NCBI RefSeq assembly: GCF_024362695.1
Contig: NC_065431.1
Span: forward strand, 5,648,624 to 5,712,623
Length of the DNA: 64,000 nucleotides
From: Pectinophora gossypiella
Taxonomy: Eukaryota; Arthropoda; Insecta; Lepidoptera; Gelechiidae
Direction: 5' to 3'
Of the stretch, positions 34,001 through 43,000 are shown in pieces (within the stretch, counting starts at the first letter, position 1; every line of letters starts with the position of its first letter). Below the pieces are notes generated by a model that was not told where the DNA came from, did not search any database, and saw only the letters and a list, made by a program, of their open reading frames with translations. The position numbers and the translations under genes are program-made.

Positions 34001-34106
34001 TTACCTCGTGTAGATTCTGTAGTGCCTCCAGTAGGTCCTTGTCTCCGGCGAGGGACCACTGCGAAGCCCCGCGGCGGAGCGCCTCCGTGGCCGCCGCACC
34101 ATCCAT
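18927..34106 (-). CDS. WASHC2: WASH complex subunit 2 (FAM21), complete 12-exon gene
   Basis: FAM21 is the long, flexible WASH-complex subunit. It binds retromer on endosomes and recruits capping protein so that WASH can drive Arp2/3 actin branching during cargo sorting. Coding exons are 34005-34106, 32477-32574, 31775-31862, 30869-31005, 30377-30465, 29288-29436, 27792-27902, 25350-25428, 24631-24806, 24171-24281, 19642-23659 and 18927-19033. All junctions are GT-AG and in phase, giving about 1754 aa against about 1340 in human. The N-terminal 220 residues form the complex-binding head and contain ALSNSQFIESRVYDD and KPKDLYADRPLPHIIG. Many acidic LFa-type repeats (DDDLF, EDIFKT) follow, then NVNTLLPGASPKK near residue 1275, the capping-protein-binding VKRRPSTRRARRE near 1350, and a C-terminus EPVFEDPLSLLGGGDD. 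The acceptor at 34112 just before the ATG suggests a noncoding leader exon, possibly ending near 36178. Confidence 0.95.
19068..19212 (-). mobile_element. MITE-7 copy in WASHC2 intron 11
   Basis: Inverted ends GCGCCGTAAGCGCGCGATTC and its counterpart around a central CACAGTACTGCACAGAAAGA. A matching copy lies in opposite orientation at 31048-31178. Confidence 0.8.
19642..23659 (-). CDS. WASHC2: WASHC2 exon 11 (4-kb LFa-repeat exon)
   Basis: One uninterrupted exon of 1339 codons starts KPIGGMSLFGNNAE after acceptor CCATTACAG and ends KKITG at donor ACAG|GTAAGC. It holds the long series of acidic LFa motifs, which in FAM21 bind VPS35 of retromer, and the capping-protein interaction region near its 3' third. 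The same frame stays open upstream to 23812, but that part is antisense SINE-A (MAGAFGASIVTL) and is intronic. Confidence 0.93.
23720..24068 (-). mobile_element. SINE-A tail joined to SINE-D in WASHC2 intron 10
   Basis: SINE-A tail at 23720-23824 is followed directly by a head-complete but 3'-truncated SINE-D (23826-24068). The A piece starts about 60 bases upstream of the exon 11 acceptor and extends the exon's open frame artificially. Confidence 0.75.
24171..24281 (-). CDS. WASHC2: WASHC2 exon 10
   Basis: Encodes KSPLFKDELFAANPKP, an LF-acidic-LF module, plus a TTKQEEVNTK linker. Both junctions are phase 0. Confidence 0.85.
24315..24500. repeat. Dispersed repeat, second copy
   Basis: Partner of 13930-14105; in WASHC2 intron 9. 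Confidence 0.65.
24631..24806 (-). CDS. WASHC2: WASHC2 exon 9
   Basis: Encodes AIFSDEPPPLDFDQ, then SVADDLFGRNMFEDVDNK; carries the first LFa-like acidic DDLF motif. Acceptor TTTCTAG; phase 0 donor AAG|GTAAGA. Confidence 0.88.
24833..25290. mobile_element. MITE-2 split by a 270-bp MITE-10
   Basis: The two halves of MITE-2 (24833-24895 and about 25168-25245) are separated by a unit starting TTTTGGCGGCGAGGGTGTGC whose partner is 38392-38645. A 40-base scrap of the 255-bp unit (TAGGTTCAAGATAATTTATA) follows. Confidence 0.75.
25350..25428 (-). CDS. WASHC2: WASHC2 exon 8
   Basis: Encodes IPEQDTEYSAPQPTTRKLYK and PEQPAPG; low-complexity linker. The call rests on in-phase splice sites (CTACAG; CCAG|GTAACT) rather than on a conserved motif. 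Confidence 0.75.
25678..26697 (+). mobile_element. 5'-truncated LINE with MITE-3 inserted in its 3' UTR
   Basis: 25870-26079 encodes VGRPLLRFKDCTKRDM then TKIFNKLPESIRDLPIRMYR and LSENPSYSVSEFLN with a stop, a non-LTR RT C-terminus. The 3' UTR resumes after the MITE-3 copies (26080-26485) and ends AATAAATGATTTGATTTGAT. Other LINE scraps (25678-25855) precede it. Confidence 0.75.
26080..26485. mobile_element. MITE-3 copies, one a perfect hairpin
   Basis: 26340-26485 has arms of about 58 bp that are perfect inverted copies (ACACATAATAACGGGTTCTT onward) around ATATTTCGACACTGTTGCAA. A second, one-armed copy lies at 26080-26190. Confidence 0.85.
26698..27045 (+). mobile_element. LINE 3' end with C-terminal zinc finger
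   Basis: DKWEDLASDRNKWGTSLADG, then after a frame change CQSCGRYCRSRIGLYSHFKS with CH, the C2H2 finger that closes some LINE ORF2 proteins. Ends in TTCTTTATTCTTT repeats. Confidence 0.7.
27100..27245. mobile_element. MITE-11, hairpin element
   Basis: GTTGTATAAGAAGGGTCAAA and AAATGCGAGTGGCG on the left are inverted at the right (ACGAGCATTTTTTGACC, AGTTATACAAC). Confidence 0.7.
27246..27791. other. WASHC2 intron 7 sequence
   Basis: Holds a (CATA)n tract with a LINE-like tail at 27360-27470 and a CAACAACAA tract near 27645; otherwise nothing recognised. Confidence 0.5.
27792..27902 (-). CDS. WASHC2: WASHC2 exon 7
   Basis: Encodes QSDIAAELARRLGGGVNK, matching the FADELAARI-type helix of vertebrate FAM21. 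Both junctions are phase 0. Confidence 0.88.
28262..28475 (+). mobile_element. LINE C-terminal fragment
   Basis: TISHIVNECPLHQFPGGIAE then LHCVTDAAETWLRELKLDI and stop, a non-LTR RT end. A second copy lies at 50190-50290. Confidence 0.75.
28550..28690. mobile_element. MITE-2, complete
   Basis: TACAGTCATGAGCAATATAA at left, and at right GTATACTAATGCTCGTGACC, its imperfect inverted copy. About 140 bp. Confidence 0.8.
28708..28905 (+). mobile_element. SINE-D, head-truncated
   Basis: From TTTGTTTTCGAATTCATG to GGACCCTGTG. Confidence 0.8.
29288..29436 (-). CDS. WASHC2: WASHC2 exon 6
   Basis: Encodes LLPDESDSDSSTKRDLEDEE and SEYPQYHSETLGVPVPRDRT; an acidic serine-rich linker ending the head. Phase 0 donor ACG|GTATGT. 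Confidence 0.88.
29545..29600 (+). mobile_element. LINE tail scrap (GRGRPRR type)
   Basis: GAATGCTACACCGACAAGAG then CGTGGCTCTTAAATTAGTGA only. Confidence 0.6.
29605..29750. mobile_element. MITE-2, complete
   Basis: Same ends as 28550; about 900 bp away in the same orientation, within WASHC2 intron 5. Confidence 0.8.
29766..30106 (-). mobile_element. SINE-D, full length
   Basis: From ATCCCCCTAGTATTCCACAG to the head with CTACCAACTGGACTACGACG. Confidence 0.85.
30118..30352 (+). mobile_element. SINE-A without head
   Basis: Starts ATATCACAAAACTCACTTTG, has a deletion near the core, and keeps the tail. Confidence 0.8.
30377..30465 (-). CDS. WASHC2: WASHC2 exon 5
   Basis: Encodes RIVLKPKDLYADRPLPHIIG and TQAWKSKWHAG; the DLYxDRPLPxxIG block is nearly invariant in FAM21 proteins. 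Phase 1 donor GCAG|GTAACA. Confidence 0.92.
30470..30860 (+). mobile_element. SINE-B tail scrap and LINE 3' UTR
   Basis: AGGCCTGTGCCCAGCAGTGG at 30507 and a LINE 3' UTR at 30625-30825 with AATAAATGATTCTGATTTTG, then a fragment (CACGCCGGCGGGGTCGGTAT) found inverted at 47160-47220. Confidence 0.65.
30869..31005 (-). CDS. WASHC2: WASHC2 exon 4
   Basis: Encodes a helix (MDIDRLKASLQVLESMHEQV) followed by an acidic SDSDSDDDSM run. Acceptor TTTCAG; donor ACGAG|GTGAGTG, phase 2. Confidence 0.9.
31048..31178 (+). mobile_element. MITE-7 copy in WASHC2 intron 3
   Basis: GCGCTTAGCACCGTAAGCAC at left, GAGGCGAGAAAGAGTCGCGC at right. Inverted relative to 19068-19212. Confidence 0.8.
31590..31745. mobile_element. 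MITE-6, hairpin element
   Basis: TTAAAATGGCCACATGGAAG and AAAGCAATATTGC at left are inverted at right (TTTGCTTCGATGTGGCCATT). A shorter relative lies at 50505-50608. Confidence 0.75.
31775..31862 (-). CDS. WASHC2: WASHC2 exon 3
   Basis: Encodes FTALSNSQFIESRVYDDDDG and DVIAEVSPPK, the most recognisable FAM21 head motif. Acceptor CTTAAG; donor AAG|GTCAGT, phase 0. Confidence 0.9.
31990..32291 (-). mobile_element. SINE-C, full length
   Basis: (CAT)n tail at left, 5S-like GTTGCTTAACTTC and the complete tRNA-like head end GCGCCACCGAGCTCC at right. Confidence 0.88.
32477..32574 (-). CDS. WASHC2: WASHC2 exon 2
   Basis: Encodes RIISKCQETNRKLEEMVMAL, then DDANIHLQNVNNK; a coiled-coil-like head helix. 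Acceptor TTTCAG; donor AATAA|GTATGA, phase 2. Confidence 0.88.
32612..32914 (-). mobile_element. SINE chimera: SINE-A tail with SINE-B head
   Basis: Left part is a normal A tail and core; right of the core it switches to the B-type sequence AAGGACAGTCTCACAAAG, ATGTCCCCATCGGGAATCG and the B head. Confidence 0.8.
32930..33160 (+). mobile_element. LINE 3' end (GRGRPRR type)
   Basis: HLIRHDEFINIIEGKLQGKR then GRGRPRRAYMEQIKEKANVV and ELAFDRQEWRMLHRQERGS with stop. About 90% alike to 33600-33812. Confidence 0.8.
33285..33495 (+). mobile_element. LINE C-terminal fragment (IGDVLRRG type)
   Basis: GWAGRGRPRRTYIDRIGDVF then RRGSVRSTLNQHACMKLLIN; a different LINE from its two neighbours. Confidence 0.75.
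33600..33835 (+). mobile_element. LINE 3' end (GRGRPRR type)
   Basis: MIGHLIRHDEFIKNIIEGKL then EGKRGRGRPRRAYMEQIKEK and DRLEWKMLHRQERGS, ending in (TGA)n. Confidence 0.8.
34005..34106 (-). CDS. WASHC2: WASHC2 exon 1 (start codon)
   Basis: Encodes MDGAAATEALRRGASQWSLA and GDKDLLEALQNLHE; the SQWSLAGDKDLL stretch matches the conserved start of FAM21 heads. Donor CACGAG|GTAAGTG, phase 0. CAG immediately before GTAAGCATGG fits an acceptor for this exon rather than a donor. Confidence 0.85.
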
Positions 34107-34154
34107 GCTTACCTGATCCAAATTTTATATAAACCATAACTATAAAAACTCATA

Positions 34155-34384
<230 letters not shown>

Positions 34385-34419
34385 AGCTGTCTGTTTATTT
34401 GTCCTTCAATAAAGTCTGT

Positions 34420-34560
34420 CTGTTTTTCATTGTGTGCCATGTGACCGTCAAGTCGAAGTTCGGTTTCACCAGCCACATCAGAGGCCACCACAACAACGAC
34501 CCGGGACAGATATTTAGGAGTCGCGGGTACGGTTAGGACGACATGATGATGATGATTTGT
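34420..34560 (+). mobile_element. LINE 3' end with zinc-finger remnant and GAT tail
   Basis: VTVKSKFGFTSHIRGHHNND then PGQIFRSRGYG and stop; the first cysteine pair is disrupted. Compare 60230-60425 in the other sense. Confidence 0.65.
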
Positions 34561-34739
34561 CCTTCATTCATGGCAAAACAAATTGACGTGTTTTTTTACA
34601 TTTTTTTCTCACTTTTTACGGTTGTCTGGAACAAATCGCTTTAAGGGATAAGGCCGCCATTTGCCATGTACTTAGTTAAGAGACTTTTTGTAATTATTTC
34701 TTTTTATTTTGGCACAATAAAGTGTATTTGTATTTGTGG

Positions 34740-35110
34740 AGATAGTTGAAGGGATGGAGAGTGACATAGGCTATATTTTGTCTCTTTCTAACCCCTCCAC
34801 TTCCCTAAAATGGGGGGTGGAAGTTTGTATGGAACATTCCGCAATTTTCAAGGGAGAAAGCTAAAAGTTGGTATGCAGACTATTTGTGACTAACAGAAAA
34901 ATCATGCATATTTTTTGTCAGGAAAAATACCCCTCAGCTCCTTCAAAGAGGGGGTAAAATTTTAAATGGGACTTTCCGTAGTTTTTAAGGTAGGAAGCTA
35001 AAAATTAGTACATTAGAAAAGGTGAACTGTGCTACAAACCAAAAGCTAGTACTTTTATAATGATTAATAATTAACATAATAATATTATGTGATAATACAC
35101 TAGTATAATG
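34740..35110. repeat. Diverged dispersed repeat
   Basis: Two internal blocks with GGTGGAAGTTTGTATGGAAC and GGTAAAATTTTAAATGGGAC followed by AAGCTAAAA; no coding frame. Confidence 0.4.
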
Positions 35111-35117
35111 ATTATTA

Positions 35118-35246
35118 ACAGTTGACAGCAGCTGTCATATTTCTGTTTAAGCTAGCTAATTGCTGTTATCTAGCATTTTTCATGTTTTCAGTAAAACTTT
35201 CATGAAAAAGTTATTGAAAACACCGTTCCTAATGCAATTTACTTAC
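35118..35246 (+). repeat. 129-bp direct repeat, copy 1
   Basis: Identical to 36648-36776, beginning ACAGTTGACAGCAGCTGTCA and ending GCAATTTACTTAC. Only these two copies were seen. Confidence 0.9.
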
Positions 35247-35259
35247 ACATTACTTGCAT

Positions 35260-35650
35260 ACGGCAGACAAAAATAAAATATCCTGCATGGATCATATATC
35301 CAGCATAGTGATAACAAAGGATATTTGGTAAGTTTAGTACCTACTGTAAATATATATCAATATCATAGTGGTCATGACCCACCCGTGGGCCACAGGTTGG
35401 GTCATGGGTGGCCACAACAATTGGATCTAATACTCTATGGAGATAGGTTGCCTGCAACCTGGTGACTCCCCCTTGACATAAAAGCTGGATCCACTCCTAC
35501 ATACATACATAACCCACACCCATACACCCTAATGGGGTAACAGGAGCTACCTGATTGAATAGCCTATGTGCTCCAGTGATTGGGCTCACAATATGGAGCC
35601 CCAGGTTCAAATCCCAGTGGAGACGAAATCACAAAAAATTGTGATCCAAA
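35260..35650. repeat. LINE scrap and diverged SINE head
   Basis: Inverted LINE end near 35268-35310, a unique-looking stretch, then a diverged SINE-A-like head at 35545-35645 (GGTTCAAATCCCAGTGGAGA). Confidence 0.5.
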
Positions 35651-36177
35651 TAGGCAAATCTTTTTTAACATTATAATTATTTACAGTCAAAGATAAACTT
35701 CTTCTTGTTAAATCGTTTTAAAAGTCCATCAAAACAACATGGCAAATCACCAAAAGTTTTTAATAACTTTCCCTACAATAAAAAATCTTCAAAAACAGTG
35801 GTCAAAACCAGTTAATAAAAAACAAATAGTTTATCACGGAACAGAGTGGGCGGCGAGTCATCCGCGAAACAGATAATTGTTTGCGTCCGCACATCGCAAT
35901 TGTCAATGAAAACCTATCATTTATTTAATAGAATCATGGTATACCATCAATTTATACATATCATTAAGAGTTAAAAAAAGTACTATACTTACTCGCGAGA
36001 CACTTTTTAGAACACTTCTACATAACAGGTAGAAAGTTAACTGTACAATTCGAGCATTTAAAAAGGTAACTCGCGAAATAAATGCGATTAAAAGTATTTA
36101 TTTTATAAGTGAAATCTTAACTAACATTCACTCTCACTCAAATAGCAAAACAAAAACTGAAACGTTCTAAAACTTAC
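35651..36177. other. No recognised feature (upstream of WASHC2)
   Basis: AT-rich and free of the repeat families named here; would be WASHC2 leader intron if the donor at 36177 is used. Confidence 0.4.
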
Positions 36178-36911
36178 TGATATTTTAAGAAGTAATTTAA
36201 GATTTGCACACCTTTTGAAATAAAATATTGCTTAAACCTGAGAAACAGTGGGGGTATGTGAAATCGACTACAATTTATGAAAAAAAGAATAATTCGATTT
36301 CAGAAAAACGACGAAATCCAAGTAATAATTTTAAAAGCTAGCAGAAACACGTTTTGGTTTTAGAACCGACCTTCATATCTGACATTGACAGTTAAATGTT
36401 CAGTGTAGCCAATTTTTAGCATAACCCTCCCACACAATACGCTTTTGCAAAAAAAATCATCACTAAATTAAATAATAATGTAGTAACTTTCATTAGTTAC
36501 TATTTGCGTACACATACTTTCTTAACTTTAACAAGATATATTAACTGAAAAATTACAAAAACTTTATTTACTATTCAAAACAGCACGCCGCCTTAGCTGT
36601 TACCCGTTACCAAGGAATATACCTACTCCTCTCCCTGTTACATTTTGACAGTTGACAGCAGCTGTCATATTTCTGTTTAAGCTAGCTAATTGCTGTTATC
36701 TAGCATTTTTCATGTTTTCAGTAAAACTTTCATGAAAAAGTTATTGAAAACACCGTTCCTAATGCAATTTACTTACTCTGCCATCTCTCTGTAGTCCAAC
36801 AGAATTCGTATTTTTTCAAAAAAAGGAGTTAATTGGCAGAACTGCTTTGGGTGTGTTTTACTATAATTTTATCGTGAAAAAAGACTTTTAAGAAGGAGAT
36901 TTCTATCACCA
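36178..36911. promoter_or_regulatory. Divergent promoter zone between WASHC2 and BORCS5
   Basis: The interval is poor in recognised repeats. On the minus strand a consensus-like donor, ATATCA|GTAAGTTTT at 36177, could end a WASHC2 noncoding leader exon. On the plus strand the BORCS5 ATG follows directly in a favourable context (CACCATGGG). If both hold, the two start sites lie only a few hundred bases apart. No clear TATA box was seen. One copy of a 129-bp direct repeat (36648-36776) falls inside. Confidence 0.4.
36648..36776 (+). repeat. 129-bp direct repeat, copy 2
   Basis: Lies about 135 bases upstream of the BORCS5 start codon. See copy 1. Confidence 0.9.
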
Positions 36912-37010
36912 TGGGTTCGGAACAGTCTGTGCCCCCTAAGAAGCAACCTGCACAAAGAGCTCCGCCTGTTAGAAGGGGACACACGATAGCTGTAGCAAGT
37001 GCTATGCCTG
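36911..37010 (+). CDS. BORCS5: BORCS5 exon 1
   Basis: MGSEQSVPPKKQPAQRAPPV then RRGHTIAVASAMP; Gly2 with Ser at position 6 fits N-myristoylation. Phase 1 donor CCTG|GTAGGT. Confidence 0.92.
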
Positions 37011-40000
37011 GTAGGTACAATACGTATACATAATAATAATATCCTTATTTGTATTATATATAATGTATATAACAATATTTATTAACTTTTATAAGTATGT
37101 AGTTACTCTAATCTTAGTTAATTAACTACTGGTAATGATGATTTATGAAGGAAATCTAATACAACTTGGGTAAGGATGATACAATTTTGTTGCTCTTGTT
37201 GATGGGATTTGGGATTTTTTACTAATTTACTAACAAATAGGCCTCCCCTCAATTAACCGGAGGGTGTACAGAGCATACTCCACCTCACTGCTCCACAGCG
37301 GGTTGGTGGAGGTGTTGCTGTGCCCAGCAGTGGGACGTATATAGGCTGTTTATGTTATGTTACTATTGACAGGCTAAGATAATGTTTTTCTTTTGTTGAC
37401 TATTGTCTGTAATTGTTCTATTTGTTGTTATGTATGTACGTGCGGAGAAGAGTTGGGTTGGGGAATAAAAAAATTTAAACTATCTCAAGTGAACATAAAA
37501 AGTTTAAAATGTCCATACAGACTCAGATACAGCCAGAAATGAAATAAGGGTCCTTGGTCAGCAAGGTTTTTACACTTTGAATGCCATTTGAAAATAGGTC
37601 AAAGCGAGTATCAGTATTACGCTTATTAACTAATCTTAATGTTCTTGGTAAGAAGCTGTTCTATAATTAGTGCGACAAAAAAACAACAAAAAAAGAACCT
37701 TATTTTTCTGTTTTAATGCAACAAATGGGTGCCGAGACAAACCTCTGTGGTTTAACTGCATCATTCAAACCATGTATTTAGATTAAGGATATAATGAAAA
37801 AATTAAAAAAAAAACTGAAGGAAATCCATATAAAAAGTGTTCTTTGTAATACTAAATTTTATCTCATGCACAAATAATATTAAATATAAATATGAAAATA
37901 TAATATAAAGATGCTCCACTCATTTTGTTATGTTTTTTTTTAATTGTACATACACTTCTCAGCTTCTCTTGCTTCCTCCACATTCATCAATCGTTTCATA
38001 CACGCACGCTGATTCAGAGTAGACCATACTGCACCTCTTCTAAGTACATCTCCAATTTGAACAATGTACATCCTTCAAACACCTCAAAATGAAAACGAAA
38101 AGATTCAAAGATTCCAATGTCCTTTGTGTAAAGTCAGTATTATATAAAATATAATTATATTTTCCGTTGACAGAAGCATGCCGAAGCAGTGATCCTACGG
38201 CCAGCGGTAACAATTCACCTGGAGCCAGCGTCTGTTCAGACTCTGAGTTGCCGTACATCTCTTACACAGTGGACCGACCTATTGGAGGTAACTATAAAGA
38301 ATGTAACATAACATCTTATATAAAAATAAATAATTATTAGGTAAGACTTAAACATAGATAGTGAGGAGCAGAAATGTTCCTTTGGCGGAGGGTCACCAGT
38401 TTGGCGGCGTGGGTGTGCCGCCAAAGGATGTTTTCGGAGTACCGAACTGAGCATAGTACTCCGCTACCCACAAGTTGGTAGTGTGAATAGGGATCGACGA
38501 TCCACTTGAGTCATGGTAAAAGTTATATACATATATGTGTCTCGCTGTGTAAACTTCGATATCGCGTTTCACGACTGCTCGAAGACTGCATTATTGAATG
38601 TGGCGCCATCTGTTGCATGTGAGCAGAACTAGGTGGCCAATGTTCCTGGCAGTAAAATTGCGCAATAGTTATGTAATTAGAGATAAGTTTATTACCTAAC
38701 TTTTAGGCAGATCAGAGCACAAGAGAGAACAATTTGTAAAAGAAAGGCAACCAATGATGCTAATTCCAATACACACCATCTAATTTTATTTTAAGTTATA
38801 CCTGTCATTTTCTTATCCGCCGAAAAGGAAAGGCACGGATAATCGACAACCAAAAAATTTATAGAACACACGTCAATTTTAAGCACAAATCTAAAACAGC
38901 CCTATAAATATTTACATTGGCTAATAACCCGACAGAATTAAGTTGACAGGACACGTCAAACGGTTTGCATACCAGCGATATGCCTTTTTCATTCGCCCGG
39001 GTTTTTCATTAATTTACTCATTCTTCCTAAAATTAAGAGCTGTCAATCATCGGTCCCTTTCCTTTTCGGCGGATAAGAAAATGACAGGTATAACTTTAAG
39101 TAAAATTAGAACGTGTCTGCAGGAATCGGGGTAATTACTATTAAAGACTTTGGGAACATTATCGGAAATGGAAAATCACTGGCGAGGAGTCAATGTTGCC
39201 ATGCAGAGCCTGTTGGCATGATGCTATGTTATGTACGGTCACTAGCATTAATATGTATACACTTTGGTACCATGTCACATTAACTTTTTTGACAAATTGA
39301 ACTGTAAGTCTCACTAAATGTCAAATATGTTAGTACGACAGAGTCGTAAAGTGGGTACATTATATTGCTCATGACTGTATGTAGGAGTTAACTTAGAAAA
39401 TAATTCTACAAACAGACTCGCCAAAAACATCGGCGAAGACCCAAAGACAAGACACCAAGAAGACTGTGCTGCAACGCAGGCAGCTGTCCCTGCAGGCCAG
39501 GAAGACCAAACGCAGCCGTGACATCATCGTGGTCAAGCCAGCAACGGACACTCAGCTTGATGAGGATATCAGGAGACTGCAGGTAAGCGATAAAATAAGC
39601 ACACCCTGAACAGCCTCCGTGGTCCAGTGGTTGAGCGTTGCGCTTACGATCCGGAGGCCCCGGGTTCGAATCCCGGTGGGGATATATCACAAAACTCAAT
39701 TTGTGATCCCTAGTTTTGTTAAGACATTACAGGCTGATCACTTAATTATCCGAAAGTACACGTTAAGCCGTTGGTCCCGGTTACTACTTACTGATGTAAG
39801 TAGTCGTTACATGAGCCATGTCAGGGGCCTTTGGCGGCTCAATAGTAACCCTGACACCAGGGTTGATGAGGTTACACACAACCCACACGATAAGAACACC
39901 CTGGACACTTCATACAAAAATAGGCTAGCAACACATCTTTTAAATCAATGAGGGTATACATTACAAGTCATTTAATAACTAGAGGAACACATTCAATACC

Positions 40001-43000
40001 AGACATTTTTATCATTTAGGTAATCATTAATCTTATAAGTAATAAACTTTTTTAAATAAAGTAAGCTTCACGTGAGCTTTAAATTTATTCTCTGACAAAT
40101 TTAAATTATTATCTGGTATTTTATTGTATTTTTCGCAGTGGAGCAGCGTGGTGGAGTATGCTCCATACCCCCTCCGGTTGATTGAGGGAAAGCCTGTGCC
40201 CAGCAGTGGGACGTATATAGGCTGTTTATGTTTATGTTATGCATTTTATTGTAAAAACGTATACCTACATAATAAACTATAACAGCCTCCGTGGTCTAGT
40301 GGTTAGAGCGTTAGGTTCACGATCTGGAGGTCCGGGTTCGATTCCCGATGGGGACAGTGTCGAAATCACTTTGTGAGACTGTCCTTTGTTTGGTAAGGAC
40401 TTTTCAGGCTTGAATCACCTGATTGTCCGAAAAAGTAAGATGATTCCGTGCTTCGGAGGGCACGTTAAGCCGTTGGTCCCGGCTATTAGCCGTAAAAACA
40501 CCTCCACCAATCCGCAGTGGAGCAGCGTGGTGGAGTATGCTCCATACCCCCTCCGGTTGATTGAGGGGAGGCCTGTGCCCAGCAGTGGGACGTATATAGG
40601 CTATTTATGTATGTAATAAACTATAAAAAAAAATACTATTTTTGTTGCAGGAAATACCTACTTTTCTACCTATAATGCGCGCGACACTAGGCCTGCCCGG
40701 CGCGAGAGACCCAGAAGTACTAGAAGGTAACATTTTAATACACACCCAGTTATTTTTAAAGTAAAATGATCCGTGCTTTGGAAGCCACGTTAAGCCTTTG
40801 GTCCCGGTTAATATTTAATGATGTAAGTAGTCGTTACATGAGCCATGTCAGGGGCCTTTGGTGGCTCAATAATAACCCTGACACCACGGTTGATGGGGTA
40901 ACCCACCTCACAACCTACACGATAGGAGATGGGAAAAAATGAGCAGTGGTTATTTATTTGTTTATTTTCTTATAAAAACAATGTTACAAACATTGGAATA
41001 CAGACATCGGTAAACCTGCAAAAGTTTGTCTCGATGCCTGCTCCTCGCACCACGTCACAATGATTGTCTTATATTTAATAGAAATTCTTACTCTTTCCTG
41101 GTTCCCTCTTGCCTTCCGCCCCGCAGTACTCTGTCTGACGCGAATGGGATGGTGCCCAGAGTAGTCTATTTCAAAGCCGTACTAGGACTCCTGTCCGCTT
41201 CTGAATAGTACTGACAGTTACTGCTGCTTTGTCAGGTACCAGGTTACAGTCCCTGTGACTTGCCCTTTCTATCCTGCATTGCCATACCTGGCTCCCATCT
41301 TCGCCTCTGCAACAGTTGAGGTCTTCACCCGTTATGCCCCGTAGGTTTGGGTCCCAATCCGAACTCAGCCACCATCTCACTCCGGCCTACTGAAGCAAGA
41401 GGCCTCCCTTCCGCGGCAAGGACGCGCCGAACAGGAATTGCCCCAGTGGAGGGCAGAGAAGATGACTCTGTTCCCCTGGGACCGGGTTAATAGTCTTGTA
41501 TGAAATTCAACTTCGCCGCTGAAGTATGCAACAATTGGTACCAGGTCTGGACCCGCGGCCCTGGGTGCGTCTCACGACGCGGCTGCAGGCGCACCTGGCG
41601 GCATGCGCGCACCCGCTGGCGGCCGACCAGGTCAGCCTCGCTGCGAAGGTTAAAGAGGTTAGTACTTGAAACTTAACGGGCTCTGTGGTCTAGTGGTTGA
41701 GCGTTGGTCTATCGATCCGGAGGCCCGTACTATTATGCTACCTGTACGTACTTGTACGGGGTGTAAGTGACATCGTAATGAATACTGAGGGGAGTGATTC
41801 AGCTGTGTTTTTTTTTTAATTATTTTCCTGCACCAGTTATTTTAAAAGAACGTCTAAAGTGTAGAAGATATGAATGCATGGCATATGAATTATATTAGGC
41901 AGCTAAATTACTCAATTGTATAACAATATTTTATGTTTATTTTTTAAAAAGAACGTCTAGGGCCCTGTGCCGAGGTTTTTCTTGCAGCTTCTGTTCCCCG
42001 GCTATACAGGTTGTGAGAAGCTGCAGTAGCTTTAGGCGGATGAGACTGAATAAAGATATTTTTGAATTTGAATTCGAGGGGAGGGAGGGTGAGATAAACC
42101 TAGCTCAGCCGCTGGTGGGGAGCGGAGAGTTGCCGTTCTGTACGTAGTGTAATCCCTTATTCTATGCCCCTGTAAATTACAGGCCGACATGGAGATATCA
42201 AGACTGTACTCCTCGATGGTGGAGAAGCAACGTAACAACGCGCGCCACGCCGAGCGGCTCGCGCGCGTGCACGAGGTGCAGCACCAGCTCAGCCGCTGCA
42301 ACTCGCTGCTCAACCAGGTAACACTTGCTTAACCCAGTAATTTCTGCTTAACCCAGTAATTTCTGCTTAACCCGGTAATTTATGCTTAACCTGGTAATTT
42401 CTGCGTAACCTGGTAATTTCTGCTTAACCCGGTAATTTCTGCTTAAACTGGTAATTTCTGCTTAACCTGGTAATTTCTGCTTAACCTGGTAAAGTCCGCT
42501 TAATAAGGTTAACGGCCTCCGTGGTTCAGTGATTGAGCGTTGTACTCACGATCCGGAGGTCCCGGGTTTCGAATCCCGATGGGACATATCACAAAAATCA
42601 CTTTGAGGACATTACAGGCTGATCACCTGATTGTCCGAAAGTAAATTGATCCGTGCTTCGGAAGGCACGTTAAGCCGTTGGTCTCGGTTACTACTTACCG
42701 ATGTAAGTATGTAATCGTTACATGAGCCATGTCAGGGGCCTTTGGCGGCTCAATAGTAACCCTGACACCAGGGTTGACGAGGTTGGTACTCCACCTCACA
42801 ACCTATACGATAGAAGAAGACAATTTTATCACAATACATGTTAACCCTACAAGTCTTCCTTCGCCAGCCCTACTAACCTTTCAACCTTAGGGATTCCAAG
42901 CGTAAAATAAATGTTTCTTTTTTTTGTTTCAGGCATTACAAGATATCGAAGAACTTAACAGTATGCTACCAGACGACAAAAAGTTGGAACCATTCATTTG

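Noticed and set aside
40283..40360. tRNA gene (GCCTCCGTGGTCTAGTGG...)
   Set aside because: A and B boxes are present but the sequence continues into SINE core and tail, does not close an acceptor stem, and recurs in dozens of copies.
42307..42515. CRISPR-like array
   Set aside because: Units are contiguous without spacers, in a eukaryotic intron.
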